A stretch of 64,000 nt of DNA, taken from the NCBI GenBank assembly GCA_963665395.2, contig OY762251.1, forward strand, positions 992,001 through 1,056,000, in the 5' to 3' direction. Origin of the DNA: Bin87 sp963665395 (GTDB lineage: Bacteria > Chloroflexota > Dehalococcoidia > Lucifugimonadales > UBA3495). The translations under genes and the position numbers were made by a program. Every line of letters starts with the position of its first letter. Position 1 is the stretch's first letter. The notes under the pieces are model-generated. The model did not search any database. It was not told where the DNA came from and was given only the letters and a program-made list of their open reading frames with translations. Of this stretch, positions 42,578-51,343 are shown piece after piece.

Positions 42578-42907
42578 ATGCCGACTGCTGATAATAGCAA
42601 CGACCTTTACGAAGTCATCCTCATCTACTCCGGCGTCGGCTACGCGGCAATCTGCCCCGGCATCCCCGGCGCCGTCTCACAAGGCGTTGACCAGCCGGAC
42701 GCGCTGGCGATGATTGCCGACGCCATGGCCATGTGCCGGATGTATCCATTGCCCGGCGAGGATGACCCGGCGCGCCAGGCAGAGCTGCGCGAGATCGGCA
42801 AGGCCAAGTTAGCGGAGCTGGCGGCCGAATGCGAGCGCGACGGCTGGAAATACGAGATTCACGAGGTGACGCCGCAGTTGATAAGCCCGCCGGTATCAGC
42901 GGGGTAA
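42578..42907 (+). CDS. HicB-like antitoxin (downstream copy)
   Basis: 109 residues with the HicB core YEVILIYSGVGYAAICPGIPGAVSQGVDQPDALAMIADAM and a C-terminal charged helix. It occupies the usual position of hicB after hicA, whereas the gene at 42000 lies in front. Which of the two neutralises the toxin is not decidable from sequence. Confidence 0.75.
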   Translation: MPTADNSNDLYEVILIYSGVGYAAICPGIPGAVSQGVDQPDALAMIADAMAMCRMYPLPGEDDPARQAELREIGKAKLAELAAECERDGWKYEIHEVTPQLISPPVSAG

Positions 42908-42973
42908 CCGGATGCGTCATATACTCCGGGAGTGAACGGCCACAACAGGCATAGCATAGAGAAAGGCGTAGGC

Positions 42974-43247
42974 ATGAACACGCAAGCCCTGCCGTCACTG
43001 CTATTGGCAATAGCCGTCGCCATAATCAGCCTGTCCTGCACCATGGCTCATCCGTTGCCGACTTACACGCCATTCCCTACCTGGACTCCAATGCCCACTA
43101 CTCCTGCTGCGCCGCGCTGCTGAATCCTCACCATCAGAGAAATTAGCGTACGCTACGTTGTGGCAGGGAGAGGAGCTAATCCTGGGTTCGGACTTTAACC
43201 CCGATGGGATTGAAGACGCTTTGCAATACTTGGGCTGCTTTGATTAG
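42974..43247 (+). pseudogene. Small lipoprotein gene with frameshift
   Basis: ATG 42974 starts a signal peptide with lipobox SLSC, then a Thr/Pro-rich stretch (PTYTPFPTWTPMPTTPAAP) and a premature stop at 43121. In the next frame the sequence continues as AAESSPSEKLAYATLWQ then GEELILGSDFNPDGIEDALQ to a stop at 43245-43247, so a single-base change near 43105-43120 probably split it. Function unknown. Confidence 0.5.
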
Positions 43248-43277
43248 TCCTCATTTGCCGCATTCACGATACGCTCC

Positions 43278-43318
43278 AATCCTGCTAATCCCATAATCCT
43301 GGAAATCCTGCTTCTGAC
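43278..43318. repeat. Repeat family A, right half only
   Basis: AATCCTGCTAATCCCATAAT then GGAAATCCTGCTTCTGAC; the left arm is missing. Lies between the broken lipoprotein gene and the next LLM gene. Confidence 0.65.
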
Positions 43319-43451
43319 AATCACGCTGGGAATGAAAAGCCTCTGGTAAGTAGCAGCCCCCGCCTACCCGCCCCCTCTCCACCCGCTATAATGGCCCCGA
43401 CCATCGCTCCGATGGCGGGGCTTTTGCATATCATATCCAGGGAGGTTCACC

Positions 43452-44336
43452 ATGGAAATAGGCGTTTCAGTCCCCATCGTAGAAATCGGCGACGACTTTG
43501 GCGCGTTGCGCGATTACATCCAGGCCGCCGAGGATCTGGGCTATTCCCACGTCCGCATCCTCGACCACGTCCTCGGCGCGGTGCCGGAGCAGCATCCGGA
43601 GGTGCCCCATTTTCCCTACACCCACGAGTCCTACATTCACGAGCCTTTTACCCTGATGGCCTACCTGGCCGCCGTCACCAAGACCATCGGCCTGACCACC
43701 GGCATCCTGATCCTGCCCCAACGCCAGACCGCCCTGGTGGCCAAGCAGGCCGCCGAGGTGGACCTGCTCTCCGGCGGACGGCTGCGCCTGGGCATCGGCG
43801 TGGGCTGGAACTCGGTGGAGTACGAGGCGCTGGGCGTCGATTTCGCCACCCGGGGCAGCCGTTGCGACGAGCAGATTGAGGTGCTGCGCCAGCTGTGGAC
43901 GGAGGAAGTCATCGACTACCACGGCAAGTACCACGACATCACCCACGCCGGCATCAACCCGCTGCCGGTGCAGCGCCCCATCCCCATCTGGATTGGCGCC
44001 GGCCGCAGCACGTCGCCCACGCCGCCCAACGCCGCCATCCGGCGCATCGGACGCCTGGCCGACGGCTACTTCCCCATGTTCGCCCCCGACTCCGGCGGCC
44101 AGGCCATCCTGGGCCGCATCCGGACCCAGGCCGAGGCCGCCGGCCGCGCCCCGTCGGATGTCGGCTTCGAGGGCCGCATCACCATCACCGCCGACAACAA
44201 CCCGGAGGACTGGCTCACCGAGCTGAAATCGTGGGAAGAAATCGGCGCGACCCACATGGCCGCCGGCCTGCGCGGTGCCACCTCGCCCGACGCCCACATC
44301 GACGCCATCCGCCGCCTGAAGGACGCTATGGGGTGA
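43452..44336 (+). CDS. Luciferase-like F420-dependent oxidoreductase (TIGR03619 type)
   Basis: 294 residues; GGGAGG precedes the ATG. LLM barrel with YIQAAEDLGYSHVRILDHVLG, TTGILILPQRQTALVAKQAAE and LRLGIGVGWNSVEYEALG, the TIGR03619 pattern in which VGWN binds the deazaflavin. Shorter than the other LLM proteins in the window. Substrate unknown. Confidence 0.87.
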   Translation: MEIGVSVPIVEIGDDFGALRDYIQAAEDLGYSHVRILDHVLGAVPEQHPEVPHFPYTHESYIHEPFTLMAYLAAVTKTIGLTTGILILPQRQTALVAKQAAEVDLLSGGRLRLGIGVGWNSVEYEALGVDFATRGSRCDEQIEVLRQLWTEEVIDYHGKYHDITHAGINPLPVQRPIPIWIGAGRSTSPTPPNAAIRRIGRLADGYFPMFAPDSGGQAILGRIRTQAEAAGRAPSDVGFEGRITITADNNPEDWLTELKSWEEIGATHMAAGLRGATSPDAHIDAIRRLKDAMG

Positions 44337-44398
44337 TACCCATCACCTCACCCCCGGCACCTTGTCGGGGCAACCACAAGGGTTGCCCCGGCGCCCCC

Positions 44399-44440
44399 AA
44401 TCCTGAAAGTCTCAAAAATCCGGTAAATCCTGATTCTGAC
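44399..44440. repeat. Repeat family A, right half
   Basis: AATCCTGAAAGTCTC then CGGTAAATCCTGATTCTGAC, directly joined to the tandem duplication that begins at 44441. Confidence 0.65.
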
Positions 44441-45060
44441 CATAGTTTTGCGCAAACCCTGGCCCGATGACAACCGCCTCACGCGTACCCACTTTCCCCA
44501 AACTGTCATTGCGAGCGCAGCGCGGCAATCTCGTCGAGGTAACGAACGTCGCTCTTGGAACGAGATCGCCATCCGCCAGCGGCGGACTTCGCTCCTCGCG
44601 ATGACAAACTGGGTACGCGTGCGCCATTTTGGTAGCTTGTCAGAAGCAAGATTTACCGGATTTATGGGATGTGCCGGATTGGGTGCGACGCTGCCGTCGG
44701 ATGATCTCAATCCTGATAATCCGTCAAATCCTGGAAATCCTGCTTCTGACCATAGTTTTGCGCAAACCCTGGCCCGATGACAACCGCCTCACGCGTACCC
44801 ACTTTCCCCAAACTGTCATTGCGAGCGCAGCGCGGCAATCTCGTCGCGGTAACGAACGTCGCTCTTGGAACGAGATCGCCATCCGCCAGCGGCGGACTTC
44901 GCTCCTCGCGATGACAAACTGGGTACGCGTGAGCCATTTTGGTAGCTTGTCAGAAGCAGGATTTACCGGATTTATAGGATGTACCGGATTGGGTGCGACG
45001 CTGCCGTCGGATGATCTCAATCCTGATAATCCGTCAAATCCGGGAAATCCTGCTTCTGAC
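44441..45060. repeat. Two tandem 310-bp units, each with a nested MITE B and repeat A
   Basis: 44441-44750 and 44751-45060 are near-identical. Each unit begins CATAGTTTTGCGCAAACCC, holds a family B element (CTCACGCGTACCCACTTT to GGGTACGCGTG; 44478-44623 and 44788-44933) and a full family A repeat (44639-44750 and 44949-45060). A further family B end, GTGGGTACGCGTGAG, follows at 45077. No coding sequence is supported. Confidence 0.85.
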
Positions 45061-45546
45061 ATTCCGCCCCCGGAAAGTGGGTACGCGTGAGTGACAACCG
45101 CCCCTTGCGCAACCGCACATCAGTTCTCTACACTGTACCTACGTGTAAGGCAGCCGGCCAAAGGCCACGGCCTACCTGCCTGCACCACATCTGAATATCG
45201 GGTTCACAGGGTTCAGGTATCACGGCCAACCGCTGCTACCGTACACGGTCGCAGATGCGCCTGTGGCGGACAGCACGTCGGATCTTTCTGCACCGCTGGC
45301 TATCGCAAAGGCCGGTAATATCCCCGGTACCGCATAGACCAGTACGGCGGGTGTTACCACCGCTGCGCGAGGGTGGTTCATACATGAAGAACTGTCAGCA
45401 CGCGCAATCCTAGGACATCAATTCGCAAAAAACGCTCTCTGGCCGTAGCGCCGACAACCTGAACCCCCGAACCCGAAGCAAACCAAACCAATCACCAACC
45501 AAAGGAGAAAAGCCCGAACCAGGGAGTTGTTTTATGGGAATGAATG
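45061..45546. other. 485-bp non-coding region, content unclear
   Basis: No reading frame has family similarity and I recognise no RNA gene (conserved cores of RNase P RNA, SRP RNA and tmRNA were looked for by eye and not seen). There is a local inverted repeat CCTGAACCCTGTGAACCC on the minus strand. It may be a degraded gene or the 3' region of ftsK. Confidence 0.4.
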
Positions 45547-47733
45547 TCAACTGCCGATCACCAGACCCTCGCCCCGCAGTTCGTCGATCAGCTCGTCGGC
45601 CATGGACTTGCGGACTTTGAAACGGCGTTCCAGCATGGCGGAAGTCAGCCGCGGGTTGCGCAGGGCCAGGTCCCGGGCCTGCTCCAGTATGTCGCCCGGA
45701 TAGAGGTCGTCCGGCCGCTCCGGCTCGTCCGGGTCGAAGGGAGCGTCGTCCTCGTCGTCGTCAAGGTTGATGGGCGGCAGCGGCGGCCCGGTCTGGTCGC
45801 GCCAGTAGTTAACCAGGCGGTCCATCTCGTCGTCGTACACCAGGGTGCCCTGGCCTCGCCGGGCCTTGGGGAAGTCGTTGTTCAGCAGCAGCAGGTCGCC
45901 CTTGCCCATGAGGGTCTCGGCGCCGGCTCCGTCCAGTATCACCCGGGAATCGACCTGGGAGGCCACCGCGAAGGCGACGCGGGCCGGCACGTTGGCCTTG
46001 AGCAGCCCGGTTACCACCTTGACCGACGGGCGCTGCGTCGCCAGCACCATGTGGATGCCGGCGGCGCGGCCCAGCTGGGCCAGACGTACCAACTGCTGCT
46101 CGACCTCCAGGCCGCCGGTCATCATCAGGTCGGCCAACTCGTCCACGATAAGCACCAGGAAGGGCATCGGTTCCACGGCTTTGGCCCCGGCGCCGCCAGC
46201 TTTGGAATTATAGCCGGCGATGTTGCGCACGCCAGCCTCTTCCATCAACTTGTACCGGCGGGTCATCTCGTTGATCAGACCGCGCAGGGCCGGCTGCACC
46301 TCGTCGGGTTCCACGATGACGGGCATGACCAGGTGAGGGATGCCGTTGAACGGCGTCAGCTCCACCCGCTTGGGGTCAACCATGATCATCCGCAGTTCGT
46401 CGGGCGGGCGCGTCATCAGCAGGGACGCCACCAGCGAGTTGATGCAGACGCTCTTGCCGGAGCCGGTGGCGCCGGCGATAAGCAGGTGTGGCATGGCGGC
46501 CAGGTCCAACGCCAGGGACTGCCCGCCGGCGTCCTGGCCCAGGGCAAAGGCCAGGCCGCCCTTCTGGACGATTTTGCTGAACTCCGTTTCCTCCACGATG
46601 GATCGCATCAGCACCTTGCCGGGCGAGGGGTTGGGCACTTCCAGCCCCACCAGGCCCTCGCCGGGTTCCGGGGTCTCGATGATGCGGATGTATGGGCTTT
46701 TCAGGGCCAGCGCCAGGTCCTTCTGCCGCTTGGCGATGTCGCCCACCCGGACGCGGCTGGGCCGCTGCTTGGCCGGTTCGCCATTCTTGTCCAACCGGGG
46801 CGGCACGTAGCCGGGCACCAGGCCGAACCGGATGACCCGGGGGCCGGCCTTGACGTCCTCAACATCGACATAGACGCCGTGCTCGGCCAGGGCGTCCTTG
46901 ATGTCGTCGGACATGGCGGCGACGGCGTTGCCGTCAATTTGGTGCGGTTCCGGTGGGGCCAGGGTTTCCAAAGGCGGCAACTGCCAGCCGCTGGAGCGGG
47001 AGATATTGGGCATCGTCACTGGATCCGGCCGGGGCTCCGGGGGCGCTTCCGGAACGTCCGGAACCAGATCGGGGTACGCGGGCGGCCTCTCCGGGACCTC
47101 ATCGTCCCGGCGGCGAGCGCCGATGCGTGACCCAATGGGGCGTGCCACGACCGCCATCGCCGCCGTGGACCAGGCCCCCAGCTTGTACACTCCCAGACCC
47201 AGGAAGATCAGCGCGTTGCAAACGCTGATAGCGGCGTACCGCAGTCCCAGCCCGTACCCGCGGGCCGCTCTTGGGATCGCCAGCAGGCTGATCAATACCA
47301 GAGCCGCCAGCAATTCCACGATGGCCAGGCCCGGACTGCCGGCGGTGACCAGGTAGCCCCACTCTCCGGCCAATCCATAAGTGTAGAAAGCGCCGCTCTG
47401 GCCCTGCACCAGGGACAGGGCGACGACGGCCATCGCGGCGGCGATTGCTCCCACCGGCCACAACCGCCATCGGCGAATCAACAGGGAAGGCCGGTTGACC
47501 AAAAGCAGAAACGTGGCCGCGGCAAACGCGCCCACAGGCGCCCAACCGATGCCGAGGGTGTACATCGCCCAATCCTGGGCCGACGGCATCACCAGGAATA
47601 CGATGCCGCCCACCACGCAAGCCAGCATCAGGATGCTGACCGAGATGCCGGCCCGCAGCCAATTGATCCCGTCGAAGGCGAGCAGGGATTCGGAGGATGA
47701 GCCGGGGTCGCCGGTAAAGGTAGCCGCAGACAT
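45547..47733 (-). CDS. ftsK: FtsK/SpoIIIE family DNA translocase
   Basis: 728 residues from ATG 47733 (GAGGAG at 7 nt). Four transmembrane helices in residues 20-170, a Pro-rich linker, the alpha/beta FtsK core with Walker A AGATGSGKSVCIN near 418-430 and Walker B LVLIVDELADLMM, and a C-terminal winged-helix gamma domain (LTSAMLERRFKVRKSMADEL). It pumps chromosome DNA through the division septum. Downstream of rnj in the leftward block. Confidence 0.95.
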   Translation of the reverse strand: MSAATFTGDPGSSSESLLAFDGINWLRAGISVSILMLACVVGGIVFLVMPSAQDWAMYTLGIGWAPVGAFAAATFLLLVNRPSLLIRRWRLWPVGAIAAAMAVVALSLVQGQSGAFYTYGLAGEWGYLVTAGSPGLAIVELLAALVLISLLAIPRAARGYGLGLRYAAISVCNALIFLGLGVYKLGAWSTAAMAVVARPIGSRIGARRRDDEVPERPPAYPDLVPDVPEAPPEPRPDPVTMPNISRSSGWQLPPLETLAPPEPHQIDGNAVAAMSDDIKDALAEHGVYVDVEDVKAGPRVIRFGLVPGYVPPRLDKNGEPAKQRPSRVRVGDIAKRQKDLALALKSPYIRIIETPEPGEGLVGLEVPNPSPGKVLMRSIVEETEFSKIVQKGGLAFALGQDAGGQSLALDLAAMPHLLIAGATGSGKSVCINSLVASLLMTRPPDELRMIMVDPKRVELTPFNGIPHLVMPVIVEPDEVQPALRGLINEMTRRYKLMEEAGVRNIAGYNSKAGGAGAKAVEPMPFLVLIVDELADLMMTGGLEVEQQLVRLAQLGRAAGIHMVLATQRPSVKVVTGLLKANVPARVAFAVASQVDSRVILDGAGAETLMGKGDLLLLNNDFPKARRGQGTLVYDDEMDRLVNYWRDQTGPPLPPINLDDDEDDAPFDPDEPERPDDLYPGDILEQARDLALRNPRLTSAMLERRFKVRKSMADELIDELRGEGLVIGS

Positions 47734-47838
47734 GGCAAGTCTCCTCTGCCGAGGCGCGCCACTTGGCAGATAGCGAAACCGCCGCTGCAAAGCGGCGGAA
47801 ATGCGCAATCAGCGCTTCTGCAACCGGTCGGCGTGCCG

Positions 47839-49521
47839 TCACGTATCCAGAATTACCGGGATAATCATAGGCCGTTTGTTCAAATCATTGCGTAGGAATT
47901 GCCGCGCGACTTTTCGGATATTTGCCTGGGCCAGTTCCCGGTTGTCGGGGGGCAGGTCGCCGGCTACGCCCATCTCCACGGCCTCGGCCAGCCGCCGGAA
48001 GGTGTCCACGGTATCGCCGGGATCCATGAACCCGCTGGCGGCCACCTGCACCGAGCCGACCAGCTCGCCGTAAGCGTCCACGGCGGCGCAGACGATGACC
48101 ACGCCGTCCCGGGCCAGGGAGCGGCGTTCGCGCAGCACCACGGTGTCGGTGTCCATGACGGTCGGGCCATCCAGATAGATGGGGCCGGCGGGAATGGAAC
48201 CTGCAATTCGGGCGCCGTCGTGGTCAAACTGTAGGATGTCGCCGTCCTCCAGCACGAAGATGCCGTCCGGGGCCGCCCCCAGCTCCCAGGCCAGCTGGGC
48301 GTGAGCGCGCAGGTGACGGTACTCGCCGTGGACGGGCACGAAGTACCGGGGCCGGGTGATGTTGAGCATCAGCTTCAACTCTTCCTGGCTGGCGTGGCCA
48401 TGGACGTGAACCGGCGCGATGCGGTCATAGAGCACGTGCGCGCCCTGGCGGAGCAGGTTGTCGATGGTCTGGCTGACGGCCCGCTCGTTTCCGGGTATCG
48501 GCGTGGCCGAGATGATTACCGTGTCTCCCTCAATGAGCGTCACGTCCCGGCTCTCTTCCTTGGCGATGCGCACCAGCGCCGAGGTTGGTTCACCCTGGCT
48601 GCCCGTGGTCATCAGGACGACGCGATCCAGCGGCAGTTCGCCGGCGTCCCGCACCGGGATGATGGTTCCGGGCAGGGCGTCCAGGTAGCCCATCTCCGTA
48701 GCCATTTGCACGTTGGCAACCATGCTCCGGCCCACGAAGGCGACGTGTCGCCCGTGCTTCTCGGCGGCGGTGACTACCTGCTGGATGCGGCTGATGAGAG
48801 AAGCGAAGGTAGCGATGATGACACGCCCGGGAGCGTCGCCAATGGCATGGTCCAGGGCGGCGCTCATGGTCTGCTCGGAGGGGGTATAGCCGGGCAATTC
48901 GGCGTAGGTGGAGTCTGACAGAAGCAGCAGTACGCCGTTGGCGCCCCGCTCGGCCAGGGCGGGCAGGTCGATGGTGTGCCCGTCCACCGGCGTGTGGTCG
49001 ATCTTGAAATCGCCGGTGTGAATCACGGCGCCCCAGGGGGTGTCGATGCAGATGCCCATGGCGTCGGGAATGCTGTGGCAGACCCGGAACCAGGTGGCGC
49101 GGAAGTTCTCGCCGAAGCTGACCGGCTGTTCCGGCTCAATGGCGTGGACCACGGTGTCCCGGGTGCGACGGCGCTCGTTGAGTTTGACGGTGATCAGGCC
49201 GTGGGCCAATCGCGGCGCGTACACGGGCACGTCCAGATCCGGCAGCACGTGGGGCAGTGCGCCGATGTGGTCCTCGTGGCCGTGGGTAATCAGAATGCCG
49301 CGGACGCGATTGGATTGGGCGACCAGGTAGGACACGTCGGGAATGATGAGGTCAACGCCCGGCATATCCTCGGTGGGAAACTGTATCCCGCAATCGACGA
49401 CGATGATGTCGTCGCCGCATTCCAGCGCCATCATGTTTTTGCCGATTTCGCCCAACCCGCCCAGGGGCAGGATGCGCAAGGGAGGCGTAGAAGTATTCGG
49501 GGATGCAGTCAAAGCTGTCAC
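47839..49521 (-). CDS. rnj: Ribonuclease J
   Basis: 560 residues, usual length. Metallo-beta-lactamase motif ITHGHEDHIGA with H80, H82, D84, H85, beta-CASP region, and the C-terminal RNase J domain (PVHGEYRHLRAHAQLA). It processes and degrades RNA from 5' ends and internally. Lies between udg and ftsK in the leftward block. Confidence 0.95.
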   Translation of the reverse strand: MTALTASPNTSTPPLRILPLGGLGEIGKNMMALECGDDIIVVDCGIQFPTEDMPGVDLIIPDVSYLVAQSNRVRGILITHGHEDHIGALPHVLPDLDVPVYAPRLAHGLITVKLNERRRTRDTVVHAIEPEQPVSFGENFRATWFRVCHSIPDAMGICIDTPWGAVIHTGDFKIDHTPVDGHTIDLPALAERGANGVLLLLSDSTYAELPGYTPSEQTMSAALDHAIGDAPGRVIIATFASLISRIQQVVTAAEKHGRHVAFVGRSMVANVQMATEMGYLDALPGTIIPVRDAGELPLDRVVLMTTGSQGEPTSALVRIAKEESRDVTLIEGDTVIISATPIPGNERAVSQTIDNLLRQGAHVLYDRIAPVHVHGHASQEELKLMLNITRPRYFVPVHGEYRHLRAHAQLAWELGAAPDGIFVLEDGDILQFDHDGARIAGSIPAGPIYLDGPTVMDTDTVVLRERRSLARDGVVIVCAAVDAYGELVGSVQVAASGFMDPGDTVDTFRRLAEAVEMGVAGDLPPDNRELAQANIRKVARQFLRNDLNKRPMIIPVILDT

Positions 49522-49556
49522 TCAGGTTATACGTACTTACTCAGTGGCAAGGAACG

Positions 49557-49668
49557 GTCAGAAGCAGGATTTACCGGATTGGTAGGATAATCAGGATGGA
49601 AAGGTTACTCGCTACCGGCGTCTCCCAATCCTGTTCATCCTCATAATCCCGAAAATCCTGCTTCTGAC
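49557..49668. repeat. Repeat family A, 112 bp
   Basis: GTCAGAAGCAGGATT to AATCCTGCTTCTGAC, between the rnj start and the udg stop, with internal AATCCTGTTCATCC. Transcribed in the leftward operon, where the hairpin could stabilise or terminate the message. Confidence 0.8.
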
Positions 49669-49677
49669 GATTTCCAA

Positions 49678-50412
49678 TCAGAAGAGGCGCTGCTGGCCGG
49701 GAGGCGGCGGCGGCGAAGACGGAGGAGAGTCCCCGGGCTCGGCTTCCGGAGCATCCGGGGAGGGAAGGTCCCAGAACGAGGGAGATTCCGCCGGCGGTTG
49801 GGTTTCATACGTCGCTGGCTCTTCGGCCATACCGCCAGCATGGGAAGGCGGATCGGCCTCCATCCGCAGCACGTCCAGCAGGCCGGGGATTTTGGCGAAA
49901 TCCTCCTCGATGGCGGCGCGCATCTCCTGGCGGCGCAGGCCGGCGGCGGGGTGCATGATGGGCAGAACGTGGCGACCGTTCACGGAGCGCAGCCGCCCCC
50001 GAACCCGGCTGATGCCCTGCCCCGGCAGGAACTTGGCCATGGAAAATCGGCCCAGGGTTACGATGAGCAAGGGGTTTAGAAGCTCGATCTGGCGGTCCAG
50101 ATATTTGGCGCAAGCGGATATTTCTCCCGGAGTGGGATCCCGGTTGTCCGGAGGACGGCACTTGACCATATTGGCTATAAATACCTGCTCGCGGGTCATG
50201 CCGATGGACTGGAGCAAATCTTCTAGGAAATTGCCGGCGGGACCCACGAAAGGCCGGCCCTGCCGGTCCTCGTGGAACCCGGGACCCTCACCAATGAAGA
50301 GTATCTCGGCGTCGGGTGGCCCCTCGCCCGGAACGGCGTTGGTGCGCCCGGTATGCAGCGGGCAGTCGGTGCAGACGCTCACCCGGCGGGCCAGGTCGGC
50401 AAGAGTATCCAT
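49678..50412 (-). CDS. udg: Type 4 uracil-DNA glycosylase with iron-sulfur cluster
   Basis: 244 residues. Fe-S cysteines C14, C17, C85 and C101; active-site segment IGEGPGFHEDRQGRPF and the second motif MHPAAGLR. It removes uracil from DNA. The C-terminal 50 residues form a Pro/Ser linker (SPPSSPPPPPG) ending in QQRLF, which resembles a sliding-clamp-binding pentapeptide. Upstream of rnj in the same direction. Confidence 0.92.
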   Translation of the reverse strand: MDTLADLARRVSVCTDCPLHTGRTNAVPGEGPPDAEILFIGEGPGFHEDRQGRPFVGPAGNFLEDLLQSIGMTREQVFIANMVKCRPPDNRDPTPGEISACAKYLDRQIELLNPLLIVTLGRFSMAKFLPGQGISRVRGRLRSVNGRHVLPIMHPAAGLRRQEMRAAIEEDFAKIPGLLDVLRMEADPPSHAGGMAEEPATYETQPPAESPSFWDLPSPDAPEAEPGDSPPSSPPPPPGQQRLF

Positions 50413-50463
50413 GGCCGGGCAACATTCGTACAGGAGGGTGCGGCGTGAGGTCGTCGCCGGATC

Positions 50464-50724
50464 TTATTCGTCGGTCACGCCCTTGTCCTTGAGATAGCTG
50501 ACGGCATCGGCGATGGTGTGTATTTCGCCGGCGTCCTCGTCCGGTATTTCGATGGTGTTGTCGTCGGTGCTGAACTCCTCCTCGAACGCCATGATGAGTT
50601 CCACCAGGTCCAGGGAATCAGCGCCCAGGTCGTCCTGGAAGGAAGAGTTTTCGTTGACTTCGTCGGCTTCCACGCCGAGTTTGTCAACTACAATATCGGT
50701 AATGCGTTCAAGGACGGTGCTCAC
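50464..50724 (-). CDS. acpP: Acyl carrier protein
   Basis: 86 residues, acidic four-helix protein. The phosphopantetheine attachment serine is S37 in LGADSLDLVELIMAFEEEF. It carries growing acyl chains in fatty acid synthesis. fabD is nearby in the same direction, with nusB between. Confidence 0.96.
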   Translation of the reverse strand: MSTVLERITDIVVDKLGVEADEVNENSSFQDDLGADSLDLVELIMAFEEEFSTDDNTIEIPDEDAGEIHTIADAVSYLKDKGVTDE

Positions 50725-50793
50725 AGGTTCATCTCCGTGAAAAGGTGGCTTGAAACAAGCCGGGTTTTTGCAGTGTAAGCGGTGGCGACGGCT

Positions 50794-51261
50794 TTATCCA
50801 ACGTCGTTGTCCGACAATTGGGGCAGATCATTCAACACCGAACCGAGGACACCGTTGACGAAACGGGCGCTGCTTTCGCTGCCGAACATTGAGGCCAGCT
50901 CGACGGCTTCGTTGACCACCACGTTGCGCGGTAGTTGCTCCCGATAGGTCAACTCATAGATTGCCACACGCAATATGTTGCGGTCAACGACGGCCAGCAG
51001 ATTCACCGGCCGGGCCGGAGCATACCGTTGTATGAAATTGTCCAGGTTGACGGCATCGGCGGCGATGGCGGCGATCATGACGGCAGCGCTGCGTCGGGCC
51101 GACTGCTCCATCGGGAATTCTTCGCAGAGCCAGTCAAGAAAATCGTCGGTTTCGCCGGAACCGTGTATGTCATGGGCGTAGAGGTATTGGAGCGTCAGAA
51201 TGCGGGCCTGCCTGCCCACCGGGCCTTTGCGCCGGCGGCGATTGCGAGGTCGGGCAGCCAT
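50794..51261 (-). CDS. nusB: Transcription antitermination protein NusB
   Basis: 155 residues. All-helical NusB fold: RILTLQYLYAHD, NLDNFIQRYAPAR, VDRNILRVAIYELTYREQLPRNVVVNEAVELA. It binds boxA RNA with S10 in rRNA transcription. The N-terminus is Arg-rich (ARPRNRRRRKGPVGRQ), an unusual extension. Sits between fabD and acpP. Confidence 0.93.
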   Translation of the reverse strand: MAARPRNRRRRKGPVGRQARILTLQYLYAHDIHGSGETDDFLDWLCEEFPMEQSARRSAAVMIAAIAADAVNLDNFIQRYAPARPVNLLAVVDRNILRVAIYELTYREQLPRNVVVNEAVELASMFGSESSARFVNGVLGSVLNDLPQLSDNDVG

Positions 51262-51343
51262 ATCGCAGTGTCGCCGGACGAGGATACAACGTGAGCCGAC
51301 CTTGGCGCCGTAGCGTTAATCAATACGCCGGAACCGCCGGGGA

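Noticed and set aside
45091..45318. 75-codon ORF after the tandem repeats
   Set aside because: No RBS, no family similarity, and composition like its non-coding surroundings.
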